Assembly (NCBI RefSeq): GCF_013373865.1
Contig: NC_050468.1
Location: forward strand, 192,501-256,500
Length of the DNA: 64,000 nt
From: Monomorium pharaonis
Taxonomy: Eukaryota; Arthropoda; Insecta; Hymenoptera; Formicidae
Reading direction: 5' to 3'
Every line of letters begins with the position of its first letter. Position 1 is the stretch's first letter. A program made the position numbers and the translations under genes. This document shows, one piece after another, positions 34,805 through 47,110 of the stretch. Below the pieces are notes generated by a model. That model was not told where the DNA came from, made no database searches, and saw only the letters and a program-made list of their open reading frames with translations.

Positions 34805-35865
34805 CCCAGCTAACCATTTGCTGCCAAATTGTCAGCAGATTGCTAAAAATTTTTTGCGGAATCATGCTGCTAAAACCATGGCCTACTGTGTCCTCGAGTG
34901 CGTTCCAATTGCAAGCAAAAATTGTCATCAAATCCTGATATCAAATTGGGTGCAACACCAGAGTAGATCTGTCACTAGCAATGACAAATTTACGCAGCAA
35001 ATTGAGAACAGGTGTTGTAACGTAAACTCACAACAGATTTGCGCCAAATATGAAGCAGATCTGTATTCATAAATGACGACAGATTGGCGACATATTTGTC
35101 GAATCTTTTCATTTTCACAGTTATAATTTTATTTGAGAATCGATATAAGCAGTCTCCTGGGAAGATTTATTAATTCAGGAGTAGGAACAGATTGAATAAT
35201 TTACCCCACCCTCTCCTTAGCTTGTAATATTTTCTATAGGAGGGCCTCAATTGATTCTCCCTTTATATCGCAGGTATATCATCTATCCTAGGTGCAACTA
35301 ATTTCATTAAATTTCTTGTAGTTAAATGTCACTCTAAAAAATAAAGATACTAGCCGTTCTATATCATAAAAGTATAATATGGTGGTCCTCCGCCACATCG
35401 GACACCTCCACAGGCGCAGCGAAGGAAGATAATTTTTGCTTATCTTAGTCGCGCTACGAGTGGTCTTTATGTACAGAGTTGGTTGCATTGTACTTCCGAG
35501 AGAGTAGGCCGCCTATCGACGGTGCCGCGCTTTTTATTGCCAATTTGATATTTGGACAGATCTGCTGCGTTTCTGGTATTAATCTGTCGCGTATTTTGAC
35601 GTACAAATGTTGTTGCATTTCTACAGGCAATTTGTTGATATTGTTTGCACTATGGTGTTTGTCGTCAATCTGTCATTAATACTTTCAATAAATCTGCTCG
35701 CAGTTCACTATTATTTTGTCATGTATTCTGATGACAGACGTTGCTAAATATTTGTTGAATATCTGGTAACAGTGTTTGCAATGACAAGATATGATTCTCA
35801 TTTGTCGCCTTTTTGGCCACAGAATCCGTTGCCAACATTTGCCACAGCAGAAATGGTTATCGGGG
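34805..35865. mobile_element. Family D element (D1)
   Basis: The left end CCCAGCTAACCATTTGCTGCC faces CCCCGATAACCATTTCTGCTG; AA flanks both ends (34803-34804, 35866-35867). The interior repeats GCAAATTGTCAGCAGATTTG-like words in both directions. The middle (35150-35530) is different sequence and carries the TATA module described at 35425. Confidence 0.75.
35425..35530 (-). promoter_or_regulatory. Shared TATA module, copy 1
   Basis: About 95 bp shared with 53850-53950 and 61795-61910. On the minus strand it reads GTGCCGTCGA, then CTCTCGGAAGTA, a TATA-like GTACATAAAGACCACTCG, then ACTAAGATAAGC. Two of the three copies keep TATATAA at the centre. It resembles a Pol II core promoter, but no transcript start or product can be named. 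Confidence 0.4.
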
Positions 35866-35867
35866 AA

Positions 35868-36149
35868 TATTGCATGGAACATAACCTGTATGTCAAGACT
35901 TAAGTCGACAATTCAGTGAACTTGACAAAGGTGATCTCACAAAAACAAGTCTTAAGTAAGAACTGTGTATCAAATAATGTCAATTCGGTCTTAAGATTTA
36001 TCTATGTAACGTTATCTGCTTACTTAAGACTGAGCTCAAGCTTAAACTTAAAAATTGATCTTAAGCAAGAACCATGAATCGATCGTGGTCTTAAGAACGA
36101 GCTTAAGCCCATCTTGAGTTTCAAGAAACGTCTATGAATTCCGCCCATA
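35868..36149. other. Spacer with TTAAG repeats
   Basis: The words GTCTTAAG, TTAAGACT and CTTAAGC recur in both directions at 35895-36115, suggesting another small palindromic repeat element whose ends were not fixed. Confidence 0.4.
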
Positions 36150-36804
36150 GGAGAACTATAATTGAAAATACGGAGTGCAGCTGGGTACAGTATAAAACAG
36201 AAAGGAATGCAGTAGTAAAATTAATTAGGGAAAAGAAAAAGGAGTATTATGAGGCTATGATAAATGACAAGGGATGATCCTGCAAATATGTGGAAAGTAT
36301 TGAAAGAATTAGTTAAAGGGAAACCAACAGGGGCAAAAGAAATAAATAATATAGACTTTAAAATATTAGATAAGACAATTGAACATAATTTAGCTGATAA
36401 ATTTAATATAAGGGATATTTTGAAGACTTTAAACTAATTAATACAAAGAACTTAAAAGCAATTATTATGCAGCTACTGCGGAAAAAAGATACAAAAGAGG
36501 GAATAACTAGCGATAAGAGATATTGCCAGTTTTTAAAGAAGAATTTGTTAATGTTATTAATTAATTTCTAAAAGAAGGTTATTGCCGACAGAGCTGGAAG
36601 ACATCGACAATAATACCGATATCAAAGATTGAAAAAGCTAGGAAGGCAAGCGAATTTAAACCTATTAATATTCTACCGATATACGAGAAAGTTTTAGAAT
36701 TAGTAGTTAAAAAACAAATTAAGGATTACTTTGAATCTAATGAGTATATAACAGAGCATCAATCAGGTTTTAGGAAACATTATCAATTAGTGAGGGGAAA
36801 GTAA

Positions 36805-37011
36805 GAGTGAGTCCCAGATGCGCACAGTAATAAACGGACACAGCAAGCTGAGTAAAACGGACACAGTAACAAACGGACACAGACCAAACAGACACAGTAA
36901 TAAACGGACACAGTAATAAACGGACACAGTGCGAAACGAACACAGTAACAAACGGACACAGTGCGAAACGGACACAGTAACAAACGGACACAGACCAAAT
37001 GCGCACAGAGC
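36805..37011. mobile_element. Family C fragment (C2), left arm only
   Basis: Starts GAGTGAGTCCCAGATGCGC and continues with the same modules as C1 (ACGGACACAG plus TAACAA, TGCGAA, TAATAA), then stops abruptly after GCGCACAGAG. No right arm and no second target copy; the LINE segment expected next is also missing, so a deletion removed both. Confidence 0.8.
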
Positions 37012-37762
37012 AAAATATTGTATTGAAAATGCCTAGACGGAACGGAAATAGAGCGTGTAAACGTAATAAAGTATTTAGGTATAATTATTGATGATAAGCT
37101 TAGATTTAAGGATCACTGTGATTATATGTTAAAGAAAATTGAGAAAAAACGGGCTTCTTAAATAGGATAGGAAATTACATATCGGCATACATGAGGTGTA
37201 TTATATATAAGTCGATAATAGCATCCCATTTTGAATATTGTACAACATTGCTGGTAGATATGGGAGAAACGCAATTGAATAAATTGCAAGTAGCACAGAA
37301 TCGGGCTATGCGAATAATATTACAATGTAATAGATATACCAAAATAGAACATATGTTACAAGCGTTGCAATTTATGTCTATAAAACAGAGACTACACTAT
37401 AATGTATGCATATTTATATTTAAGATTCTACACAACTTGGTGCCAAATTACCCACATAGAAATGAATCCTCCAGTAGACGTCCATTGGACGTCTGTCATA
37501 GAAGTTTGAAACTTCTAGTGGATATCCATTGGACATCCAATACAGAGCCACTGGAAATCCATAGTTCCGCATTGTGTACGTCCATTGGACCTCCATTGGT
37601 CGTCAAGAATGTTTACTGGACGTTGTGTGGATCGTTGATGGAAGATTCACCCAGATAGCACAAGGACACCCATTGTATGTCCAATGGATATCCGCTTCTG
37701 GACATTCGGACGTCCATTAAGAATCCAAATAAGGTCTGTCGGACATTCGATAGACGTCCATA

Positions 37763-37920
37763 CCCACCAAACACCAAGTTACATGTAACGTACCTGTTAG
37801 TTGTAATTTCCCACTCAACAATGTAATTGTAATATAACACGTGTGTTATATTGCAATTATATTATTGAGTGGGAAATTACAACTAACAAGCACGTTACAT
37901 GTAACTTTGTGTTTGCTGGG
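37763..37920. mobile_element. Family D palindromic MITE D3, 158 bp
   Basis: CCCACCAAACACCAAGTTAC faces its inverse ending GTGTTTGCTGGG. Arms continue through TTACATGTAACGT and AATTTCCCACTCAA, so the whole element is a hairpin. TA flanks both ends (37761-37762, 37921-37922). Confidence 0.85.
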
Positions 37921-37984
37921 TAGGATATACGTTTGACACAACTTTGTACATTCATAGAAAGTCCTATAATGGACGTTGTTTGTG

Positions 37985-38860
37985 CGTGCGTAGGGTAAAC
38001 GCGATCGCACGGGGAGACTGCCGGGATCCGCCCCGATAGAGATGCGAAGCGAGTGATAAGGAATGCGGTAGGTTCACGGGAGGTGATAGGAAGAAAAAGG
38101 AGGCGATGGTGTCACACACACTTACTTATTTATTCAAAAACGAACGTTTGGAGCAAGGGGCGAACCGTGTCTTTTACAAGATTTCGAATATCTTGATACG
38201 CCCTGATATTACGCTGCCTAATCGACGCGGAAATCTTGCAGAACCTCGAGATCGAGACTCTCGCGAATCCGGAAATCTTGCGCGCGATCCGACGAAGATC
38301 TTGTGCGCGAGGCAGAGGACGTTCGCGGGAAAGATACGGTCACCCGCGCATTAACGTAACGCACTCACACATTCACACGAATACTTGAAGGTAAAAATTA
38401 ATTGACATGGTCGCCGAATTATGAATGGAAGTGAATTCCCGCAGCTAGGATCAGCGGATGACGCGGAAGATCTGCGGGACGATCTTATGTCGGTGCCGGG
38501 CTGCGAGAGACTGGCGAATTTTGCATCGTAAAACAATTACGATCGGAGGCGAAAAAAAAAGGGCGATAGGGAACGGATCTCGAGACTTATTTGGGCATTG
38601 ATTTGGACGTGCCCTTTTTTGGGCTTGTTTATTTGCATAGTTACCACGATGCATAGTTACCTACGATGCGAGCAAACGAAAATCGCGCGCGTGAGGAGCT
38701 AGTGACAGCGCCGCGCGATTAGGTGCATCGAAGAAATGAACTACAAGGAGCTCGATGGCTGTCAGGAGCTCTCACTACTCGTGGATAAAACAGAGCAAAT
38801 AAAAAAAAAATGTTAAAATTCTAAAGTAACTGTTATAGTCTCAAACAGACGTCCATGGGA
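37985..38860. repeat. CpG-rich dispersed module, copy 1
   Basis: About 80% like 54085-54830. Shared words include AAACGCGATCG, GCGGTAGGTTCACGG, AGGCAGAGGAC, GATCTGCGGGA, GCCCTTTTTTGGGC and AGTTACCACGATGCGAG. CpG density is high. No open frame is conserved between the two copies, so it is more likely a non-coding part of an element than a gene. Confidence 0.7.
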
Positions 38861-38939
38861 TATATGTTTGTCACAATTTCAGACATTTATAGAAAGTAAA
38901 GTCTGAAATAAACCAAATTTTGGACCTATTTGATTACTT

Positions 38940-40935
38940 CCCAATGAACACGCTGTGAGCATTTACGAAACATTTATAAAACATATTGCACATAAATGTT
39001 ACAGACCAGCACAACGAACTAATAATGTGACAAGTATGTCATGACGTAACGAGACTATAACTGTTACGTATGTCTGTGTTGTCACTATTTCGTTGCATAG
39101 TTACGTAACATTTACATAATTTTGTTGACGTCAATAAGCCAAATGTTAATGTTTCGTAAATGTGATGTTACTATTGTAATGTTATTGCGCCATCATATTT
39201 AATACATAACAATTACGTAATTTTGATAACGTCAATGAGCGTAACATAAAAATTTCGTAAATGCAGCATAAATGTAATAATGTTATTGTGACATCATGTT
39301 TAATACATAACAATTACGTAATTTTGATAACGTCAATGAGCGTAATATAAAAATTTTGTAAATGCAGCATAAATGTGATAATGTTATTGTGACATCATGT
39401 TTAATACGTAATAATTATGTAATTTTGATGACTTCAATGAGCTTAACATAAAAGGTTTGTTAATGTAGCATAAATGTGATAATGTTATTACGACATCATG
39501 TATCTTTAACACCTTCCGTGCCACGTGAATCACTGTAATCCATACTGGACTTCCCTCTGTTACTATTATTACTTATTAATTATTTACTAAGCATAAGGTG
39601 AAAAATATAATTTTATTAAATAAAAATAAAAATAATAATTTGTTAAATAATAAATAATTTACAATTATGCGGAAATTTTGATTATAGCCTCTTGTAATTA
39701 TTATATCTTTTTAGTTAACATACTGCATTTAGTAAAATAGTTTTGTAGTTAGTATATACGCAATCTATTGAAATCAATAACATTCTATTTGAACCAGGTA
39801 AAATCTATTTACATATCAGCCGATTAGAACTTATTCTATATTACATAAATTTAAAAAGTATGTAGTTCGCGGATTGCCGCTAGGCGACGCACGCGGCACC
39901 TTTCTCCTAATGCAATTTACATTCTAAAGGCTACATAAGCAGACCACCCACGGTGACAGAAACCGGATCAATCTATGTTATTATAGTGAGCTTTTGGGAC
40001 ATATGTATTTTTTATTACATCTTAAGGGGATACTAAACTGCTCTGTTTTATCATTAATTTTCGGACACCGAAATCTTTTTATTGATTGCATGGAATTGAA
40101 AATCCTTCTCCAAAATTAAAATACAGATAATAACGCGGTGCGCTGCGATCAATTTCATACGAAAAACGAAAGAAAGTTAGAAAATTATAGTTTTGTTATC
40201 GACTTCTGTAGTCGACTCGTGAAAACATTGGCTGCGTATAAAAGTTTTAGACTTTGTACGTATAAAATAAGCCTGGAGCGCACTTGGCATTTCAGCAAAG
40301 AACAATACTGTGCTTTTAGAATGAGCCTAGGAACCTTAGAAAAAAAGTTTTCGGTGTTTAAGAGGATCCTATCTGTTTTATCGTCAGAATTGTACAATTT
40401 GTTCCAATGTACAACTTTTTATTGCATTTACAGAATTAAAAATTCTCCACAATTAATTCTGGAAAAGGATTTCAAAATCTATAAAAGAAATACATACAAA
40501 ATTTTGTTAATAACGTGCCCAAATGACTCTACATTATCGACCTCGATCAAGTTTGACGAGCAGTTTAGCATCATCTTAAAGACACATCTTAGCTGTCATG
40601 GCTAAATTTTAGCTTCGGTAAGGAATCCTTTTTAAGAAAAATAAAATAAAAACGACATAATAGTTACAAGAAAAATCTTTCTGGTACGTAATTTTATACG
40701 AGCATTTTACGTTAATTTATACGTAAAAGTGACGTCATCTTATACGTAAAAGTAACGTTATTTTATACAAAATCATTATGTGTCTCTTTTTCCGATTTTG
40801 TTGCGCGAAATCTGACATTTTGCGATGCTGACATTTTGACCAAATTATAACTGGAAAATGACGTAACTATTACGAGAATAGTGGAACATTGTTCCATAAT
40901 GATCACGTAAATGTTACGAATCAGTGTTTACTGGG
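38940..40935. mobile_element. Family D element D4, 2.0 kb
   Basis: Left end CCCAATGAACACGCTG, right end CAGTGTTTACTGGG, both flanked by TT (38938-38939, 40936-40937). The left part has about four tandem copies of a roughly 105-bp unit (39110-39500) with TTACGTAATTTTGATAACG, TCAATGAGCGTAA and CGTAAATG words; the right end repeats TACGTAAAAGTGACGT. The 40138-40605 open frame in the centre has no family resemblance. Confidence 0.75.
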
Positions 40936-42339
40936 TTCTTTTGGGTCTTTTTCAATTAGAGGCTTGTTGCAATAGTGAGTTAATCCATATTTTGTAAAAA
41001 TCATCGACATAAAGCATGGACTGCGCATTTTCTGCAAAAAGCTCTTAAAAAGTGTTCGGCAGAAAGACAAAGAGGAGACGTGATCCGGGTCAATTTCTTT
41101 CTCTGTCTATAGCGCCCATTATACTACTGGTTAGACAGAGACAGCGCTTGACAGAGACAGAGACTTGACCCGGACCAATTGCTGTGTCCCTCTTTTGGTT
41201 GAAAAAAAACAAAAAAAAAACGAAAAAGAAACAATAATATATTACAACAAACATTTCAAAAAATACCAATAATTAATAATGTTAATAATAAATAAAAAAA
41301 TAATACGTATTATTTCATATTATTTCATATTATGTCTAAAAGTAGAACAATTAAAATGAACCTTTTAAAATTAAAAATAATATAATTTATTATTATTTAT
41401 AAGTTAATGTTAATTATAAATATTATAAATTATATAAATTGTAAATAATATGTATACATATATATGTATATATATAATAAAAATAATAAAGATAAATTAT
41501 ATAAAAGTAAGATCCAAGTGTTCTGAATAGAACATCCGTTTCAATTCCAATAATGGACATCCTATGAATGTCTATTTTATGTCCATGGACATGCGGACCT
41601 GAATTGGACTTAAAATGGACGCCCTTGGAACATCCAGTGCTATTTGGGCATGGAGCCTCGATGGATGTCTGACGGATGTTTTGTGGATCATTACGTATAA
41701 AAAAATATATTCTTAACAAAATGCAAAAGTACCTTTATTCAAGAATATTTTATACTTAAAATTGAGTATAAATATTTCTTGATTAAATGTATTATTATGT
41801 TTCTTATAAATATTTTTTTTAACATATCATTTATCTTAAATAAAAGTTTTTATTTTGTCCTTCTCATTTTTATCAATCTTTTTTACAGACTGATATAGTT
41901 CACCAATCTTGTACTATATGTCGATGGCGAAATCTTACTTTCTTCTGCGCTCTTGACGAGCCCCTTTTATTCACCTAAAAAGTGCATTTTATTCAAAAGA
42001 AACACACGCCACGTAGCGGCGGGTAATGAAGGTTTTACAGAGCCTCGGTAGATGATTAACGGACGTTTTGTGGATCATTAGTAGTGGAGCTTCGATTTTA
42101 CGAAACGTTCGTCAGTTGTCCATCAAGGCTCCGTGAAGCCTCTACTAATGATCCACAAAACGTCCATTAGTCGTCATCAAAGCTCTGTGAACCCTTTACC
42201 AATAATCCATGAAACATTCATCATTCGTCCATTGAGACTCCGTCAAACCTCTATTAATTATCCGCATAACGTACATAATGGATATCTTTTAAGATGTTTG
42301 ACAGAAATTTATTATAGAGGTAAGATGAATCATCTATCT

Positions 42340-42660
42340 GACTGTCACCATGGATGTAAATATCCCATAGAGTTATGGAAGTTTAGTAGATCTCTAATGG
42401 ACGTCCATCTGACTTTCATCATGGAAGTAAACTTCTAATGGAGTCATGGAAGTTTACTGGATCTCTAATGGACGTCCATCTGACTTTCATCATGGAAGTA
42501 AACTTCTAATGGAGTCATGGAAGTTTTCTGGATCTCTAATGGACGTCCATCTGACTTCTACCATGGAAGTAAACATCCAATGGAGCCATGGAAATTTACT
42601 GGATCTCTAATGGACGTCCATCTGACTTCCATTGTGGATATGGGTGTCCCATAGATCTAT
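42340..42660 (+). repeat. 72-bp tandem repeat
   Basis: Four to five units with ATGGAAGTAAACTTCTAATG, GGATCTCTAATGGACG and TCCATCTGAC words, inside the right part of the outer family D element. Each unit holds a GGACGTCC palindrome. Confidence 0.85.
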
Positions 42661-43004
42661 GGAGGTTTAGTGGACGTCCATTGGACGTCCACTGGATGCC
42701 AATTTCTATGTGGATACTTAAGAGATAGTCTAGAATTATATATATAGAAGTAATTAGTAATGAAGATGGAAGAAAAACAAGACAGGAAGGGACTATAGCA
42801 ATAAAATTCGTTAGAACTAAAAGTGCACAAAATAGCGTGTATTACGAGGGCGTAAAATTATACAATACCTTGCCAGTAGAAATTAGAAGTTGTGAAAGAA
42901 TTGATGTATTTAAGCGGATGTTAAAGAAGCATGTACATATGTAAATCTATGTAAAACATAATAGCTGAGAAAGCTAAATAAACTTTAATCAATCAATCAA
43001 TTTC

Positions 43005-43365
43005 TCTCTAAACACAAATTATTAATTATATTATATTTTTATATTGTTCAATATTACTCTCACACACTTTATTTTCTTATTTAATACCCTTCTCTATCTC
43101 TTGCGCTCTCTCATTCTCCCCCCTCTTTCTCTCTCTCTCTCTCACTCTCTAAACACAAATTATTAATTATATTATATTTTCATATTGTTCAATATTACTC
43201 TCACACACTTTACCTTCTTATTTAATCCCCTTCTTTATCTCTCACGCTCTCTCACTCTTCTCCCTCCCTCCCTCCCTCCCCCCCTCTCTCTCTCTCTCTC
43301 TCTAAACACAAATTATTAATTATATTATATTTTCATATTGTTCAATATTACTCTCACACACTTTA
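43005..43365 (+). repeat. About 155-bp tandem repeat with CT microsatellites
   Basis: Three copies of CTCTAAACACAAATTATTAA followed by TTGTTCAATATTACTCTCAC, starting near 43012, 43147 and 43303, separated by CT-rich microsatellite. The array lies between the LINE tail and the truncated 5' LTR. Confidence 0.9.
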
Positions 43366-43723
43366 TATTGAAAGGTATAAATAGAGAACCACTGCGATTT
43401 TGGTTATGAAGCTGCCCGAGTGGCGTTCCCGTAGCCGGAAACGGCTCCAGCGCTGTCTTTAATACGCGTGCGCGATCTGACGTAATCGCAACCGGTGAGT
43501 CGTGCGTAGTTCAAGAAGTGTAATGCGACGCACTTGCCTTCGAGAAGCCGAGCGTTACAGTTATTTTGCCGGCACAAGTCATTTTGTTCTATACCGAGTA
43601 ATAGCGAAATCGGCGCAAGCCATACTGTCCTGTATACCGAGTATTAATGAAATACAATCAAGATTATTGTAATGGACGGACAACCGAGATTATAATGATT
43701 ACGGAGACCTCAGAGACTTTTCA
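43366..43723 (+). repeat. Ty3/Gypsy 5' LTR, left edge missing
   Basis: Matches 50706-51047 at about 95%, from TGAAAGGTATAAATAGAGAA to the CA end. The first about 50 bp present in the 3' LTR are gone, replaced by the adjacent repeat array. GGTATAAATAGAG looks like its TATA box. A possible primer-binding site (GAAGTGGGATCAGG) starts just downstream. Confidence 0.8.
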
Positions 43724-43981
43724 ATCTCAGAAGTGGGATCAGGTCCGAGCGTTTGAGTTCGGTTTTCTGGACAATTCACGGGATCAGGCTCGAGTGTTGG
43801 AGTTCGGTCTTCTAGCCAATTTACAGAAAACGAGATCGAAGCCTCGCTAGGCACGAATTTCGCATTTTGTGTCTCGGCGACGACGGGCGTGCTTAGACAG
43901 TGGCGCGTGGCGCATTACGAAGTAGCGGCACGCGGTGTGACGCAGTTAAGTGCGTGATCGGTGCGGTGACGGCCTTCGGCG

Positions 43982-45091
43982 ATGTCTGTAAATCGAGAAG
44001 CTCTGGAAGCGCTATCGCTCGAGGAGCTACAGCGAGAAGCCTCGAATTACGGCTTTCCTTCGACGGGAGATAAAGAAAGGCTACTACTGATTATTAGAAA
44101 GCATTTGGAGAGGCACGGATCAGTGGCGGATTTCGTCAGGAAAGGATCATCAGACACGACCAAGCGCAGGACCGGCAGTACCGGAACGAGCTAGGAGGAC
44201 CCCCCGATCACCGAGGCAAGGCTACAGCGGGTCCTTACATCGGTGATACAAGAAGTTATGCAGCAACAGCAGCAGCAGTTGATACCGCGTTGATACATGC
44301 GCTAAGGAGTGACGGAAACAGAGCCGGATCTTCGGCAAACGTTCGACCCGCCCGAGAACTGAGCATGGACGGGCGATTTCCCCAGACGGTGGAGGCCTCC
44401 CCCTTACAGCGTAATTCAGCTTTGACCATCCAGTCAACTAGTTCGGTGACGAATAATGTGAAGTGGCTAGCCACGCAGATACCGGAATTTGGAGGTGCAA
44501 CAGAAGAAAGTGTTCTTTCGTGGACGCGACGGGTGGATATTATATGGTGCGTCCGACGGGACGACGTTACTGGCGGCATCCAGTCGACTAACTAAAGCGA
44601 CGAGAAGATGGTATGACACACAAACAAGAGCAGCATTAGAATCATGGAATATGTTGAAGATAGAACTGATAAAAATGTTTAAACGGAAAATACCGTTTTA
44701 CAAAACCATGCAAAAAATTGAGGCACGAAAGTGGTAGATGTCGAAGGAATCCTTCGACCAATATGCTATCGACAACATGACCTTGATGCATTGCTTAGAT
44801 TTACCGAGTAGAGATCAAATTAATATTTTAATTGGTGGTATTACGTCAAATTCATTGAAGGCGACCGCTCTGTCGCTTACTGTGGATACCGTGGAAGATT
44901 TCCTCGACAGGATAAGGCCGATTACCGAGCGGGCAACTGAACCGAGAAATACAGCGACCGGAAATGTAAAGAAGACCACCTCGGACGAGTGCAAAAATTG
45001 CGGCAAGAAGGGACATGCTCATCCTGAATGTCGTTCTCAGCCGACGTGCTTTTATTGTAAAGAAAAAGGTCATATGAAATTTAATTGCTAG
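43982..45091 (+). pseudogene. Gypsy gag, degenerate
   Basis: Starts MSVNREALEALSLEELQREA with a SAP-like segment (GFPSTGDKERLL), as in some insect Gypsy Gag proteins. It continues in shifted frames: VKWLATQIPEFGGATEES (about 44460), FDQYAIDNMTLMHCLDLPSR (about 44755), and two CCHC zinc knuckles, CKNCGKKGHAHPEC and CFYCKEKGHMKFNC (44996-45091). Gag packages the RNA in particles. At least three frame breaks and stops show it is not functional. Confidence 0.8.
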
Positions 45092-45781
45092 GCGGCGAAG
45101 AAACCGTATCAATATGGAAGAGGTCAATCGGCGGCTACGACTACGACAGCGGCAGCGGTCACGGAATCATGGGAGGAGCAGGACGACGTTGTTGCTACCG
45201 TTGAGGATGCGAGACGGAAGGAGGCCGACAGCAAGAGGTTGGTGGTCGATTCACCGTTTGTTAAGGTCACGGCATTAAATAGTAAGCCGACTGATTTATT
45301 AGCGTTGGTAGACATAGGTAGCTCAGTGTTTTTTTATTAAAAGCAGTATTCTTGCGAAATTTAACGACTGTGCGAACGATAGCATTGTACGAACAGACAG
45401 GGAGTTGCGTAATTTAAGCGATCTTAATGTTTCCGACATAATTCCGTCCAGAATTACATTGTATCCGTTGGCGCGAGCGAATTTAATAATTAATCTATTT
45501 GTATTGAAGGATGCAACGTTCGGTGCGGACCTGATTTTGGGGCGCGAGTTTTTGAATGATCAAAATTTAACATTAGTTGTTAGACCGGCGGCAGGTCAGA
45601 ATTCGAATCGAGTAAGTTTATTCGATGCGTTGCCATTATACGTGCAGGAAGAGTTGACTGAGAATTTCAAGCCGGATATCGACTTTGATGACGCGGTTCG
45701 GGATCGTTTGAGGAAAACGATAACGCGAGTACAGGAGCGGGTCGTACAACCAATCGACAACAATTATACGGTACAGGTGTA
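45092..45781 (+). pseudogene. Gypsy aspartic protease region
   Basis: Contains LLALVDIGSSVFF, the active-site position where families have D-T/S-G, so the middle residue is changed to Ile. GADLILGREFLNDQN follows in another frame. It would cleave Gag-Pol in an intact element. Frame breaks near 45340 and the altered catalytic triplet point to loss of function. Confidence 0.7.
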
Positions 45782-45826
45782 ATTAAAAGATATCTCGGTG
45801 TATGCGCCGCGACGGTTCGCGTATAT

Positions 45827-47110
45827 ATGGAGCGCCTGCAGATACAAGAAATTACTGACGATTTGCTCAAACGCGGCATAATCAGGCCGAGCACTTCCCC
45901 GTATTGTGCGCGGGTGGTGCCCGTACGTAGGAAAAGTGGAAAGCTACGGTTGTGCGTAGACCTTCGTCCACTGAATAGGGTCGTGAAACAGAAATATCCT
46001 TTTCCAGTCATAGAAGAATGCCTATCGCGGTTAGGGAATAAAGAAATATTTACGTTGTTGGATTTGAAAGACGGTTTCCACCAAATAACGGTCCATCCCG
46101 ATTCGACCAAGTATTTTGTTTTTGCGACCCCGGACAGTCAATACGAGTACACGAGATTACCATTCGGATACTCTAAATCGTCGGCCAAATTTCCAAAACG
46201 GTTATTACAGATCCTACAACCGCTTATACGAGTGGATAAAATATTAGTCTATATAAATGACGTACTGATAGCTACCGAGACGGTCGATGAAAATTTAATA
46301 ATTTTGGAAGAAGTCCTCGTAACGTTGAGACAGTATAGATTAGAACTTAATCTGCAAAAGTGTCAGTTTCTGAAAAAAAGAATAGAATTCTTGGGATACA
46401 TTATCTCTGGCCAAGGAATAATGATAAGTTCGCGGCACACGACGGCAATACGTGACTATAAACAGCCAACGAGTATGATGGAAATTCAGCCGTTTTTAGG
46501 ACTTACAAATTACTTTAGAAAGTTTATTAAAGATTACCCCAGTGAGAAATAGTACATCGAATCGACATCGATTCGACATCGAAATCATCACTTCGATGTC
46601 GATTCGACGTCGAATTGATGTCGAATTCATTATCGTTTCTCTGGGACGCTTGAATAACGCGACCGCTACAAAATCTAATGCGAAAATCGGCAAAGTTCGA
46701 TTTCGATCAGGATTGCTCCAAGGCTTTTCAAAAGCTCAAGGACGAGTTAACGTTGTATCCGTTACTACGGTTGTATAATCCCGCGGCCGAGACCGAATTA
46801 CATACCGATGCAAGCAATGCCGGAATAGGCGCGATATTATTGCAAAAACGTGTGGGCTCCAATAGCATATTATAGTCAAGCCACAAATCAGGCCGAAGCA
46901 CGATATCACAGCTTCGAACTGGAGATGCTTGCGATCGTGCGGGCAATTGAGCGTTTTCACCTGTACTTATATAGAAAGGATTTTGTGGTCGTAACAGATT
47001 GTAGCGCGCTCATACAATTAATAAAGCAAATATCAATCCGCGAATCGCTCGTTGGACCCTAACGTTGCAGGGTTATCAGTTCAAAACCGTTCACAGGTCA
47101 GGCAAGAAGA
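45827..47110 (+). pseudogene. Gypsy reverse transcriptase and RNase H
   Basis: RT motifs in order: GIIRPSTSPYCARVVPVRRK, LRLCVDLRPLNR, FTLLDLKDGFHQITV, the catalytic box as VYINDVLIAT (families have Y-x-D-D, so the first Asp is Asn), and FLGYIISGQG. After the D5 insertion, RNase H follows: LHTDASNAGIGAILLQK, YHSFELEMLAIV and FVVVTDCSAL, giving the D-E-D set. A TGA lies just past the D5 site, and there are frame breaks near 46860 and 47060. The enzyme cannot be active as encoded. Confidence 0.85.
46538..46645. mobile_element. Family D MITE D5, 108 bp, in RT
   Basis: CCCAGTGAGAAAT faces the inverse of CCCAGAGAAACG; AC flanks both ends (46536-46537, 46646-46647). The inside is made of TCGACATCGATTCGA words in both directions. 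Removing it and one AC continues the Gypsy frame. Confidence 0.85.

Larger units (their letters stand above)
37650..41648. mobile_element. Family D element D2, 4.0 kb
   Basis: Left end CCCAGATAGCACAAGG, right end GTGCTATTTGGG, both flanked by CA (37648-37649, 41649-41650). Near each end are ATGGATATCC and GGACGTCC words. It encloses D3, the CpG-rich module at 37985 and D4. No open frame in it resembles a transposase. Confidence 0.7.
37451..42714. mobile_element. Family D outer element, 5.3 kb, inside the LINE
   Basis: Ends CCCACATAGAAATG and the inverse of TCCACATAGAAATTGG, flanked by TA (37449-37450, 42715-42716). Without it and one TA the LINE frame continues from VPNY into LRDSLE, which fixes the insertion site. 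Its own sequence is rich in GGACGTCC and ATGGACGTCCATTGG words at both ends (37470-37640, 42130-42700). The centre is the 4.0-kb element D2. Confidence 0.75.
36150..43004 (+). pseudogene. LINE-type reverse transcriptase, split and degenerate
   Basis: Three pieces of one non-LTR retrotransposon. Piece 1 (36150-36804): a linker (KLIREKKKEYYEAMI, DPANMWKVLKELVKGK), then the start of the RT domain (WKTSTIIPISKIEKARKA, KPINILPIYEKVLELVVKKQ, ITEHQSGFRKH). Piece 2 (37015-37450): VIKYLGIIIDDKLRFKDH, IIYKSIIASHFEYCTTLL, LHYNVCIFIFKILHNLVPNY. Piece 3 (42717-43004): SAQNSVYYEGVKLYNTLPVE, FKRMLKKHVHM, a stop and a tail of repeated AATC. Piece 1 to 2 is broken by a truncated family C element and the catalytic palm segment is missing; piece 2 to 3 is broken by a 5.3-kb family D insertion. 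Frameshifts and stops (for example after AMINDKG) show it is inactive. The upstream endonuclease is absent, consistent with 5' truncation. Clade not assigned. Confidence 0.8.

Noticed and set aside
37191..37658. 155-codon frame as a complete gene
   Set aside because: Only its first part belongs to the LINE; after about 37450 it reads into a family D insertion.
40138..40605. 155-codon plus-strand frame
   Set aside because: Within element D4; no recognisable domain and a matching minus-strand open frame. It could be chance.
43400..43480. tRNA-like GCCCGAGTGGCGTTCCC
   Set aside because: It lies inside the LTR, is repeated in the 3' LTR, and no cloverleaf with acceptor stem can be drawn.
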